61,678 bases of DNA. Source: Bacteroidales bacterium UBA4866. GTDB lineage: Bacteria; Bacteroidota; Bacteroidia; Bacteroidales; P3. Below the pieces are notes generated by a model. That model had not been told where the DNA came from. It was given only the letters and a program-made list of their open reading frames with translations, and made no database searches. Below are positions 26,720-35,043 of the stretch, in pieces. The stretch lies in contig DHDW01000009.1 of NCBI GenBank assembly GCA_002399565.1, forward strand, positions 1 through 61,678, read 5' to 3'. Numbering within the stretch: the stretch's first letter is position 1; every line of letters begins with the position of its first letter. The position numbers were made by a program, and so were the translations under genes.

Positions 26720-28495
26720 ATGCCAAATCTAATTCAAATTCTTCCTCCCAATATTTCTAATCAAATTGCTGCAGGTGAAGTGGTTCAAAGACCAGCTTCT
26801 GTTGTAAAAGAATTAATTGAAAATGCAATTGATGCTAAAGCTACCCATATACAATTAAATATAAAAGACGCAGGAAAAACACTTATTCAGGTTATTGATA
26901 ATGGAACAGGCATGAATGAAGAAGATGCCTTAATTTCATTTGAACGCCATGCAACATCAAAAATAAAAACATCAGAAGATTTGTTTCATCTTACAACAAT
27001 GGGGTTTCGTGGAGAAGCTCTTGCTTCAATTGCTGCTATTGCTCATGTTGAGATGAAAACCAAACAAGAAAATCAAGAATTGGGAACGTTTGTGGAGATG
27101 GAAGGAAATGTTTGTAAGAATAAAACACCTATTGCTTGCGAAAAAGGAACTTCAATTTCAGTAAAGAATCTTTTTTATAATGTTCCTGCAAGAAGAAATT
27201 TTCTTAAAACTGACCCAATTGAGAATAATCATATTCTTGAAGAGTTTATTCGCACTGCACTTATAAATAATGATATTGCTTTTACATATTATAATAATGG
27301 AAAGTTAATTCATAAGCTTGACAAACAAAATCTAAAGAAAAGGATAATTGACCTTTTTGGGAAGGCATATAATGAAAGACTTTTGCCAATTGAGGAAGAA
27401 ATTGATGCAGTTAAGATTAGTGGTTTTATTATTAAAGCTGAATATGTAAAGAAAAATAAATCGGAACAATATTTTTTTGTAAATAACAGGTATATGCGTA
27501 ATACCTATCTTGCGAACAGCATTGATAGAGCCTATCAGGGAATGATTCAGGAGAAGACCTACCCTGCTTTCTTTATTCATTTGAATTTAAATCCAGAAAA
27601 TATTGATGTAAATATTCATCCAACAAAAACAGAAATAAAATTTTTGGATGATAAAGTTATTTATGCTGTTTTATATGCAGCAGCAAAGAAAAGCTTAGGA
27701 CAATTCACTCTAATAAATCAATTAGATTTTTCTTTGGATAGCAGTTTTGAGTTTACTCCATTGAAAAAAGGAGAAATGCCTACAATGCCAAGAACTAATT
27801 TTAATCCCGACTATAATCCTTTTGAGAAAGAAACTACCAATAAGATTTCATATCCTAAGCAAGAAGATATTTTTGAAGATAAGGGAGTAAATATATTTAC
27901 TATTGAAGAAAGTTTTAAAACAAATTATTCAAATAATAATCCAGAAGTAATTCAATTTTTGAATAAATATATTATTACAAAGACTAAAAACAATATATTA
28001 ATAATCAATCAAGAGAGAGCTTCACAAAGAATACTTTATGATAAGTTTTCATCAATGGATTTTGCAGATATCTCTTGTCAACAACTTCTTTTCCCTTACA
28101 ATCATTTCTTTTCTCCAACTCACACTACTCAACTTTTGGAACTATTGCCTGATATAAGGAAATATGGTTTTGCAATAGAATATCAAAAAGATGGAAGTTT
28201 CAACATTACAGCTACTCCCAATGAAATGAATTCCGATGATGCACAAATTATATTAGAAGATTTATTATTTGAATTAAATCAAACCAACTTCAATTCTCCT
28301 TCTCCTAAGAGTCAAAAAATAGCCTTAACTATGGCTAAACGATTATCAATTAAGGAAGGCAAAAAACTTCAAGATGAGGAGATGTTAGGAATTGTTGGTC
28401 AATTGTTTTCTTCTTCCAGTTGTGAAATAAGTCCATTTGGAAAGAAGATAATTCATAAATTAGATATGGAAGAGATTGATAATATATTTGGATAA
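26720..28495 (+). CDS. mutL: DNA mismatch repair protein MutL
   Basis: Mismatch repair ATPase of 591 residues from the ATG at 26720 (a TTG five codons upstream lies in the previous gene and is rejected). The GHKL ATPase is well preserved: ELIENAIDAKATHI, DNGTGM, TMGFRGEALASIAAI and VPARRNFLK. The C-terminal dimerisation domain is present, but the endonuclease motifs are degenerate: NQERASQ stands where DQHA-x2-E is expected, MAKR replaces the ACR motif, and SPFGK replaces CPHGR. It may therefore lack nicking activity. Confidence 0.95.
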   Translation: MPNLIQILPPNISNQIAAGEVVQRPASVVKELIENAIDAKATHIQLNIKDAGKTLIQVIDNGTGMNEEDALISFERHATSKIKTSEDLFHLTTMGFRGEALASIAAIAHVEMKTKQENQELGTFVEMEGNVCKNKTPIACEKGTSISVKNLFYNVPARRNFLKTDPIENNHILEEFIRTALINNDIAFTYYNNGKLIHKLDKQNLKKRIIDLFGKAYNERLLPIEEEIDAVKISGFIIKAEYVKKNKSEQYFFVNNRYMRNTYLANSIDRAYQGMIQEKTYPAFFIHLNLNPENIDVNIHPTKTEIKFLDDKVIYAVLYAAAKKSLGQFTLINQLDFSLDSSFEFTPLKKGEMPTMPRTNFNPDYNPFEKETTNKISYPKQEDIFEDKGVNIFTIEESFKTNYSNNNPEVIQFLNKYIITKTKNNILIINQERASQRILYDKFSSMDFADISCQQLLFPYNHFFSPTHTTQLLELLPDIRKYGFAIEYQKDGSFNITATPNEMNSDDAQIILEDLLFELNQTNFNSPSPKSQKIALTMAKRLSIKEGKKLQDEEMLGIVGQLFSSSSCEISPFGKKIIHKLDMEEIDNIFG

Positions 28496-28584
28496 ACAAA
28501 TGTGTTATTGCTATTTTCTAAAGTATTATTGCACCAAGATTATAAAATTTAATAGCACAGACCTTTAAAATATAATTTTATTTG

Positions 28585-28593
28585 TATCTTTGC
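28585..28593 (+). promoter_or_regulatory. -7 element upstream of the 351-residue gene
   Basis: TATCTTTGC is a full match to TAnnTTTGC, 44 nt before the ATG at 28638. A TTTG at the best -33 spacing was not seen. Confidence 0.5.
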
Positions 28594-28637
28594 TTTTCAT
28601 ATAAATAAATTATTTATCAATCTAATATCATTAAAAG

Positions 28638-29693
28638 ATGTTGAAAAATAGAACATATTTATTAATAGCTTTCTTATTTTGCAGAGTTTTTGTGTCTAAA
28701 GCACAGATAGTTCCAGTTACAACTTCCGATTATGGCCTGATGGGCTATCCTCTTACTGTTCGCTATCAAAAATATGAAACTGATACTAATAACAAGCAAA
28801 AAGATAAGAGAACAAGTTTTATTGATGATTATCAAATGACTTTTAATGAAAACAGACGATTGGTTGAAAGACAGCACTATATTGGAGGTAATAAGGATAG
28901 ATATTCTGTTTTTACTTACGATGATGTTACTCGTGATTTATTAAAGGAAGAGTTATTTGAAGCAAATAAAAAGGTTGTTTCAACAATTAATCATAAATAT
29001 GGATATCTTGGACGTTTGGAAGAAGTTGTAGAAGTTAATTATCCAGCATCTTTGGGTGGAGCAAATAAAATGGTTTCTCGTCAAACATATAAATGGAATC
29101 CAAAAGGTCAACTTTCAGAATATTCTATTTATGGAGATGATGCTTCAAGACAAAAAACAATTCAATATTTCTATGGTCCTCAAGACAGTTTAATTTATAC
29201 ATTAACTACTTACGGCTTTAATAAAAACGTTGAGAAAACAACTTATAAAAGAAACTTTGCTCATTATTTAGTTGAAATGACTATGTTTCGCAATGATGAA
29301 CAAACAAGAAGAGAAACTTATGATTTGAATAATCAATACCAAGTTGTTGGAAAGAAAGTATATAATGGAAAAAACAAATTAACCCTTACTTATACCTATA
29401 CCTATGATGAACATAATTATATGTTATCTGAAATTGCTAAAGATCAAAAAGGAAGATGGGCAATTGAGTATTACTATAAGTATGAAAAAGATAAATTCTT
29501 CAATTGGACAAAGAAAACAACTTATGATGGTTGGGAACCTAAATATATTGAAACAAGAGAATTCACTTATTCAAAGAAGGATCATTTCTATGATGATTTA
29601 AAGGATGCTGACCAAAAGAAAGTTATTAAAGTTCAAGAAGTACCACCAGCAAAACTTAAATTCCAAGAAGAAACTGAAGCTCGTTCAGAATAG
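28638..29693 (+). CDS. Secreted YD-like repeat protein of unknown function
   Basis: Protein of 351 residues with a signal peptide ending near VSKAQ. The body has repeated beta-rich phrases like YDDVTRDLLKEELFE, YGYLGRLEEVVEV and YDEHNYMLSEI, similar in style to the YD-like repeats of the T9SS protein at 9.8-11.3 kb but without a sorting domain, so it is probably periplasmic or on the inner face of the outer membrane. No family is recognised. Its last 9 nt overlap the end of recN on the opposite strand. Confidence 0.7.
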   Translation: MLKNRTYLLIAFLFCRVFVSKAQIVPVTTSDYGLMGYPLTVRYQKYETDTNNKQKDKRTSFIDDYQMTFNENRRLVERQHYIGGNKDRYSVFTYDDVTRDLLKEELFEANKKVVSTINHKYGYLGRLEEVVEVNYPASLGGANKMVSRQTYKWNPKGQLSEYSIYGDDASRQKTIQYFYGPQDSLIYTLTTYGFNKNVEKTTYKRNFAHYLVEMTMFRNDEQTRRETYDLNNQYQVVGKKVYNGKNKLTLTYTYTYDEHNYMLSEIAKDQKGRWAIEYYYKYEKDKFFNWTKKTTYDGWEPKYIETREFTYSKKDHFYDDLKDADQKKVIKVQEVPPAKLKFQEETEARSE

Positions 29694-31337
29694 AAGTTCT
29701 TTTGCAAGAGCTTTTGCTGAAGGAGTTATATTTCCATCAGATATTATTGTAGCAATTTCTTCAATCCTTTCTTCTTGAGAAAGGATTTTCATTTCTGAGT
29801 AAGTTGATTCCTCAGTATTATTCTTAAATACTTTAAAGTGAGAATCTGCTTTTGCAGCTATTTGTGGTAAATGCGTAATGGCAATAACTTGATGATTTTG
29901 ACTAATAAGTTTCATTATATTACCAACCTTTGAAGCAATATCTCCACTAACACCAGTATCAATTTCATCAAAGATAATTGTTGGCATTGCTCCTTTATTA
30001 TTCATAACAGCTTTTAAGGCAAGCATCAAACGAGAAAGTTCTCCTCCTGAAATTACCTTTGAAATAGGTTGCAACTCCCCTCCTTTATTTGCATTAAACA
30101 AAAACTCAATATCATTTTCTCCATTTGAAGATAATGTATCATTTGTTGTAATGTTTATCTTCAAAACTGCATCCTTCATACCCATATCCATAAGTAAAGG
30201 AAGAATTTCTTTTTCTATGCTTTGAGAAGAAAGCTTTCTTTCTTTTGTAATTTCTTTTGCCAAAAGACTAAGTTTTGAGAAAATCTCTTTTTCTTCTTTC
30301 TTTAATTTTTCAATCTTTTCTGATAAATTGGACGAAACTAAAAGCTTTTCATCAATCTCATCTCTAACCTTAAGTAATTCTTCTAATGAATTGACAGCAT
30401 GTTTGTTTTCTAATTTATAAATTAACTCTAAACGCTCTTGAACAAGCAAAAGTCTTTCAGAATTTATAGTAATAGAATCTCCAAAAATAGTAAGTTCTGA
30501 AAGGATATCTTTTAATTCAATGTAAGAAGAATCTAATCTTTTAAATATTTCATCCAATGATTTGTGATGAGAAGCTATTTTAGAGATATTTTGACGTGTA
30601 AGCTGGATAAGATTTATTGCTCCAAGAGTTTCTTCTGCCTCTAAGTAATTGATTGATTCAACAATATTCGTTTTAATTTGTTCAGCATTTGACAATAAAT
30701 CTATCTCTTGTTCCAACTCTTCCTGCTCCCCTTGAATTAGATTTGCACTTTCAAACTCTTCACTTAAAAACTGATAATAGGAAGATTCCTTTTGAAATTC
30801 AGCCTCTCTTTTTTCTAAATCAGCAATTTCATTAGATAATTTTCTCCAATTGGAGTAAAGTAATTGATAGTTAGTGAATAAAGCTTGGTTATTTATGTAA
30901 GAATCAATGATTGAAAACTGAAATGAAGAGTTCTTTAATGTAAGAGTATTATGTTGAGAATGGATATCTATTAACCTCTCTCCCAATTCTTTCATTGTGT
31001 TTAGTTGAACGGGAGTATCATTAATAAAAGCTCTTGATTTCCCATTTGAAGTAATCTCTCTTCTAATTGTTGTTTGGGAAGAAAAATCCAAATCATTTGC
31101 ATCAAAGAAAGCATTAAATGAATCATCTAATTCAAAAACTGCCTCCACAATACATTTCTTTTCCTTATCCCAAAGCACATTTGAATCTGCTCTTTGACCT
31201 ATAATTAAGCCTAAAGCTCCAAGCATAATAGACTTTCCTGCTCCTGTTTCTCCAGTTATAGCGATAAAACCTTTGTTGAAAGGTATATCCATTTTCCTTA
31301 TTAGAGCATAGTTTTCAATCTTTAAATTCTGCAGCAT
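29685..31337 (-). CDS. recN: DNA repair protein RecN
   Basis: SMC-like ATPase of 550 residues acting in double-strand break repair. Walker A is TGETGAGKSIML near residue 30, and the central region is a long coiled coil. The ABC signature is VISGGELSRLMLALK, followed by Walker B IIFDEIDTGVSGD and the H-loop AITHLPQIAAKAD. The length is normal. In many Bacteroidetes recN follows DUF4835; here it is separated from that cluster by 10 kb. Confidence 0.95.
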   Translation of the reverse strand: MLQNLKIENYALIRKMDIPFNKGFIAITGETGAGKSIMLGALGLIIGQRADSNVLWDKEKKCIVEAVFELDDSFNAFFDANDLDFSSQTTIRREITSNGKSRAFINDTPVQLNTMKELGERLIDIHSQHNTLTLKNSSFQFSIIDSYINNQALFTNYQLLYSNWRKLSNEIADLEKREAEFQKESSYYQFLSEEFESANLIQGEQEELEQEIDLLSNAEQIKTNIVESINYLEAEETLGAINLIQLTRQNISKIASHHKSLDEIFKRLDSSYIELKDILSELTIFGDSITINSERLLLVQERLELIYKLENKHAVNSLEELLKVRDEIDEKLLVSSNLSEKIEKLKKEEKEIFSKLSLLAKEITKERKLSSQSIEKEILPLLMDMGMKDAVLKINITTNDTLSSNGENDIEFLFNANKGGELQPISKVISGGELSRLMLALKAVMNNKGAMPTIIFDEIDTGVSGDIASKVGNIMKLISQNHQVIAITHLPQIAAKADSHFKVFKNNTEESTYSEMKILSQEERIEEIATIISDGNITPSAKALAKELLF

Positions 31338-31406
31338 TGTATCTATATCTTCGGATTAGTTAGTTAATATAAAGTATTGTTATTTAGGTTATTTTATAAA
31401 TGAGTC

Positions 31407-31895
31407 TTATCTTGAATTAAGCTTCAAGATTTCCAAAACTATCTCTATAAGTTTGTTTGGATTTAGTTTCTCCATAAAAGGTTTTATATCCTCAATTTTA
31501 CCTCCTTCATTTAGAATAGAAGTTATTTTCTGCATATCATCTTCAGAAAAACTCTTTATTAATAAATCAATTAAAGCTTTATTCTTATCCACATTTGACT
31601 TACTATTTTCATTATGCAAAGAAGAATTATAAGACTCCAAAATAAACATTAACTTATTGAACTCCTTTACTGTAAGTTCTTTCTCAATAGCAAAAAGAGT
31701 TTCCTTAAATCTTTCGTAAGTTTCATCCTTAGAGAAGTTACTCTCAATAAATTTTGTTACATTTATAGCCCATTTCAAATACTTGTTTTGGTCTTTAAAC
31801 GAAAACGTAGCGTAAAGCCCCCCTCCATTATCAGGATAAATACCCTTTTGAATATCATATCCTTCCTTAATAATATCATTTAATGTTGTATTCAT
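31407..31895 (-). CDS. Hypothetical protein
   Basis: Soluble protein of 162 residues, rich in lysine and glutamate, with no signal peptide or membrane segment. It seems all-helical in the second half. The N-terminus contains GGGLYATFSFKDQNKYLKWA. I recognise no family. It lies 13 nt after the TPR protein gene and is probably co-transcribed with it; products of this kind often accompany accessory loci, but nothing in the sequence fixes a role. Confidence 0.6.
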   Translation of the reverse strand: MNTTLNDIIKEGYDIQKGIYPDNGGGLYATFSFKDQNKYLKWAINVTKFIESNFSKDETYERFKETLFAIEKELTVKEFNKLMFILESYNSSLHNENSKSNVDKNKALIDLLIKSFSEDDMQKITSILNEGGKIEDIKPFMEKLNPNKLIEIVLEILKLNSR

Positions 31896-31908
31896 AATCT
31901 ATATTTCT

Positions 31909-33174
31909 TTATTTCTTCTTTAATTCATTTGCTTTTTCCATATCTCTCTTTGCCTTTTCTTTATATTCTTTTTTCTTTATAGGGTCTTTTTCTATCGCTG
32001 CCATCTTAGAAAATAATATTCCTCTATTTTTAAAAGCATTTGCATTATTAGGATTTAATTCTATTGCTTTATTATAATCTAATATGGCTTCTTTATATGT
32101 ATCTGAATTCATAGAAAATAATATACCTCTATTATTATAAGCTTCTGCATAATTAGGATTTAATTCTATTGCTTTATTATAATCCGATAAAGCTTCATTA
32201 TAGGTTTTTGGATTTTCATCATATAAATTTCCTCTATTATAATAAACTTTCGCATCGTAAGGGCTTAACGCTATTGCTTTATTATAATCTGATAAAGCTT
32301 CTTTATATGTTTCTTTATTTTTTGAATATAAAATACCTCTATTAATATAAACATCCACGTCATTAGAATTTAATTCTATTGCTTTATTATAATCTGATAA
32401 GGCTTCTTTATATGTTTCTGAATTCATAGAAAATAATATACCTCTATTATTATAAGCTTCTGCATCATTAGGATTTAATTCAATTGCTTTATTATAATCC
32501 GATAAGGCTTCTTTATAAGTCTCTTTATTTTCTGCATATAATAGTCCTCTATTATTATAAGCATCTGAATATTTAGGATTTATATCTATTATTTTAGAAT
32601 ATAATTCAATTGCTTTTTGATTATCTGTTTCATTATACGCTTCTGTAAATAATTTATTAATTAAAGATTGTTTTGCAGCTCTTTGTGTTTTCTTTTCAGA
32701 TTTATCTATTTTCACCTTTATCTCCCTTATCTCAGTTTCTATACTTTCTACTATTTTAACCTTTTCTCCTACATCTGTAATTTGTTCATCTAATGCCTTT
32801 GTTTTAGAATCTAGTAATTCTATTTGCTCTTTTAAACTATTTTCTCTTTCTCCAACTTCTTTTATTTGATTATTTACTCCTATTATTTGTTTATCAACAT
32901 CATTTTCTCTTCTTCTTGCTGCTATAAATGGTACAGCAATACTTACTGTTGCCATTATAATACTTACTAATCCTACAATTATAGCTATACAAGCAATTTG
33001 TTTATCTATTAAATCCTTATATGTATCAACATCTTTCTCTAATTGATCAATCTTTTTCTCTAAAAGACTAATAGTTTGCTCGTTGGTTGGTGCTGAATTT
33101 GCGGTTACTTTTGTTTCTTCGGCATAAGTAAATGCAGAAACAAAGAATAAAATTATGATAATAAGTTTTTTCAT
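31909..33174 (-). CDS. Membrane-anchored coiled-coil TPR protein with near-identical repeats
   Basis: Protein of 421 residues: signal peptide (residues 1-18), short coiled coil, a membrane helix at about 62-85, a long coiled coil (90-170), then six TPR units of 35 residues from about 190 to 395. The repeats are remarkably alike (NNRGILF, ETYKEALSDYNKAIELNP), which corresponds to a 105-bp tandem repeat in the DNA, prone to copy-number change. The TPR array should be cytoplasmic or periplasmic depending on signal cleavage. It is upstream of the 162-residue gene. Function unknown. Confidence 0.8.
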   Translation of the reverse strand: MKKLIIIILFFVSAFTYAEETKVTANSAPTNEQTISLLEKKIDQLEKDVDTYKDLIDKQIACIAIIVGLVSIIMATVSIAVPFIAARRRENDVDKQIIGVNNQIKEVGERENSLKEQIELLDSKTKALDEQITDVGEKVKIVESIETEIREIKVKIDKSEKKTQRAAKQSLINKLFTEAYNETDNQKAIELYSKIIDINPKYSDAYNNRGLLYAENKETYKEALSDYNKAIELNPNDAEAYNNRGILFSMNSETYKEALSDYNKAIELNSNDVDVYINRGILYSKNKETYKEALSDYNKAIALSPYDAKVYYNRGNLYDENPKTYNEALSDYNKAIELNPNYAEAYNNRGILFSMNSDTYKEAILDYNKAIELNPNNANAFKNRGILFSKMAAIEKDPIKKKEYKEKAKRDMEKANELKKK

Positions 33175-33249
33175 TCTCTTAATATAATTTGGTTTCAGAC
33201 TTCAAATATAGAATATTTTATCCATTCTTTATATGATTTGGCTGAAAAT

Positions 33250-33702
33250 TTATTCTCCTTCTTGGGTTTCTTTCTTTGATTTGGGTTTCTTTACTCTCAC
33301 TACGGCTCCTTTTGGGATTGGTGGTTCTTTGTAATAGCGAGTTTCTTTTAGGGTTTGAACGAGTTCTTTCTCTGGTCGAAAGGTCATTTTGCTAAATCTT
33401 ACTTGCTTAGGCGTTATATCTTTGGCTACATCATATCCATCGCTTGTTATGGCAACTCCAAATACTCCTATGCCATCAAGTTTTATATTATAACCATCGG
33501 AAAGTTTCTCTGCCATCAGCTTTGAAATCTCTATAAATGTTGAGACTATCATGCTTTCTTTTGTAGCACTTCTTTGCTCAATTTCTTTGGCTAAGTCTCT
33601 AATATCTAACAATGAATTGGACACAGATACTGCAAAGTGTTTCTCCACATCTTCTCCATTTTGCTTAAATTTCTTCTTATAAATTCTGTATTTTATTGGC
33701 AT
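33250..33702 (-). CDS. HU-like DNA-binding protein (Bacteroidetes HU-HIG type)
   Basis: Protein of 150 residues. The core resembles the HU/IHF fold as seen in the Bacteroidetes family: helices around RDLAKEIEQRSATKES and FIEISKLMAEKL, then beta strands with GYNIKLDGIGVFGV. A basic, proline-lysine tail (VVRVKKPKSKKETQ) follows. It probably binds and bends DNA as a nucleoid protein. The leader between its putative promoters (33977 and 34065) and the start codon is 270-360 nt long and contains array D. Confidence 0.8.
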   Translation of the reverse strand: MPIKYRIYKKKFKQNGEDVEKHFAVSVSNSLLDIRDLAKEIEQRSATKESMIVSTFIEISKLMAEKLSDGYNIKLDGIGVFGVAITSDGYDVAKDITPKQVRFSKMTFRPEKELVQTLKETRYYKEPPIPKGAVVRVKKPKSKKETQEGE

Positions 33703-33802
33703 AATCTCTAATTTGTTTGTTAATTAATTGTTTTATATTCTCTTTATTGTTTCTTATTCTTTGTTTTTGAAAAATTATCTTCTTTTCCATGCAAAATCTT
33801 CT

Positions 33803-33875
33803 CGTTTTATGCTCTTAAAAACGACGTTTTTCACTTCAATCTCTTCGTTTTACGCTTCTAAAACGATGTTTTAAC
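33803..33875. repeat. Array D1: CGTTTT palindrome units at 21-22 bp period
   Basis: The word CGTTTT or TGTTTT starts at 33803, 33825, 33846 and 33867 (steps 22, 21, 21). Two units are parts of clear odd palindromes: AAAAACGACGTTTTT (33817-33831) and TAAAACGATGTTTTA (33859-33873), whose centres are exactly 42 bp apart. It sits directly beside array D2 in the leader region of the HU-like gene. Confidence 0.75.
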
Positions 33876-33883
33876 GTACCCAG

Positions 33884-33962
33884 AGTATACATTGGAGCAT
33901 AATTACGGTATATACCATAGACCAATTGAGGTATATACCGTAACAATGCTTGGGTATATACC
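33884..33962. repeat. Array D2: GGTATATACC palindromes at exact 23-bp period
   Basis: The perfect 10-bp palindrome GGTATATACC begins at 33907, 33930 and 33953, and a degenerate copy (AGTATACATT) at 33884, giving four units with a period of exactly 23 bp. The word is unrelated to that of the adjoining array D1. It begins about 15 bp downstream of a minus-strand promoter-like element, so it may be transcribed as part of the HU-like gene leader. Confidence 0.9.
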
Positions 33963-33976
33963 ACAGATACTTTAAT

Positions 33977-33985
33977 GCAAAGGTA
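33977..33985 (-). promoter_or_regulatory. -7 element upstream of the HU-like gene (proximal)
   Basis: Minus-strand TACCTTTGC, full match to TAnnTTTGC. Array D2 lies immediately downstream. No good -33 element was seen. Confidence 0.45.
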
Positions 33986-34064
33986 GGAAATTTTCTTTTT
34001 GGATAAGAAGTTTTTATCTCTCTTTTTTATGATAATAAGATTTTTCTGTGGCTTATTTTCTTTT

Positions 34065-34097
34065 GCAAAGATAAGAAAATTTTCTTCTTATGTCAAG
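34065..34097 (-). promoter_or_regulatory. Promoter upstream of the HU-like gene (distal)
   Basis: Minus-strand TATCTTTGC (34065-34073) preceded after 20 bp by CTTG (34094-34097), one mismatch from TTTG. It would give a leader of about 360 nt containing arrays D1 and D2. It is placed just after the terminator of the preceding operon. Confidence 0.55.
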
Positions 34098-34140
34098 TTA
34101 TTTTCAGAACTTTTATTGGTGTTGTTGAGCAATTAAAGCA

Positions 34141-34176
34141 AAAAAAAATCTCCTGATTGTTTTGCAAATCAGGAGA
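34141..34176 (-). terminator. Rho-independent terminator of the DHH-FKBP-exonuclease operon
   Basis: A 10-bp stem TCTCCTGATT/AATCAGGAGA with an 8-nt loop (34149-34176). Reading the minus strand it is followed by a run of eight or more T residues. It lies 56 nt after the exonuclease stop. Confidence 0.9.
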
Positions 34177-34231
34177 AATTTTATTGAATTGAAGTTTTAT
34201 TAAAAGTAAATTCTAATATGCTTTATTTGAT

Positions 34232-35038
34232 TTACTTGGAAAAACCTCTTAGTTTAATTTCTGTTATTACTTTCTTTGTTGATAGAGGAAAGTCAGCATT
34301 CATCATCCAAGAGAAATATGAAGGGTCGTTTTTGAAGATTTCTTCCACTATTCTTCCCTTGTATTTTCCAAAATTAATACATTCATTTCCATTAGAATCG
34401 TAAACCAAATGTCCAACCATATCAACCCAATTGCTATTTCGAGTAAATTCGTGTAATGCTTTAACATCATTTACAACGGGAGTTGTTATTTTTCCTTCAT
34501 GGTCTTCATACTCTACTCCATTATATCGGTCTAATTGTGCAAGAAGAATTTCATAAGTTGCTTTTGTGTCGGCTTCTGCTGAGTGAGCATCAATCAATTC
34601 TTTTCCACAATAAAACTTGTATGCAGCTTTGAGTGTGCGAGATTCCATTTTGTGAAATATGTTCATTACATCAACAAATCTTCTATTTGATATTTCAAAA
34701 TCAATTTCTGCCTTAAGAAATTCTTCAACTAAGAGTGGAATATCAAATTTGTTGGAGTTGTATCCTGCCAAATCGGAATTGCCAATAAAGGCATGTAACT
34801 CTTTAGCATAATACTTAAATGGTCCTCTGTCTTTAACATCTTCGTCAGTAATTCCGTGAATTTTGGTTGCTTGTTCTGGAATATGACGTTCAGGATTTAT
34901 TCTATATGTTCTAATCTCTTGTTTTCCATCTGGAAATACCTTCAAAAGACATATTTCAATAATTTTATCCTGACCTACATTTACTCCTGTGCTTTCAATA
35001 TCAAAGAAAATGATAGGTTTTGTAAGGTTTAGTTGCAT
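34232..35038 (-). CDS. DEDD-family 3'-5' exonuclease
   Basis: Exonuclease of 268 residues like the DNA polymerase III epsilon subunit/oligoribonuclease group. Exo I is FFDIESTG, followed by HGITDEDVKD, Exo II GYNSNKFDIP and Exo III DAHSAEADTKAT with catalytic His and Asp. A C-terminal extension of about 60 residues (INFGKYKGR, PSYFSWMMNADFP) resembles the DUF3820-type domain often attached to such exonucleases in Bacteroidetes. It is the last gene of the DHH-FKBP operon, 5 nt after the FKBP gene. Confidence 0.88.
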   Translation of the reverse strand: MQLNLTKPIIFFDIESTGVNVGQDKIIEICLLKVFPDGKQEIRTYRINPERHIPEQATKIHGITDEDVKDRGPFKYYAKELHAFIGNSDLAGYNSNKFDIPLLVEEFLKAEIDFEISNRRFVDVMNIFHKMESRTLKAAYKFYCGKELIDAHSAEADTKATYEILLAQLDRYNGVEYEDHEGKITTPVVNDVKALHEFTRNSNWVDMVGHLVYDSNGNECINFGKYKGRIVEEIFKNDPSYFSWMMNADFPLSTKKVITEIKLRGFSK

Positions 35039-35043
35039 GTTTT

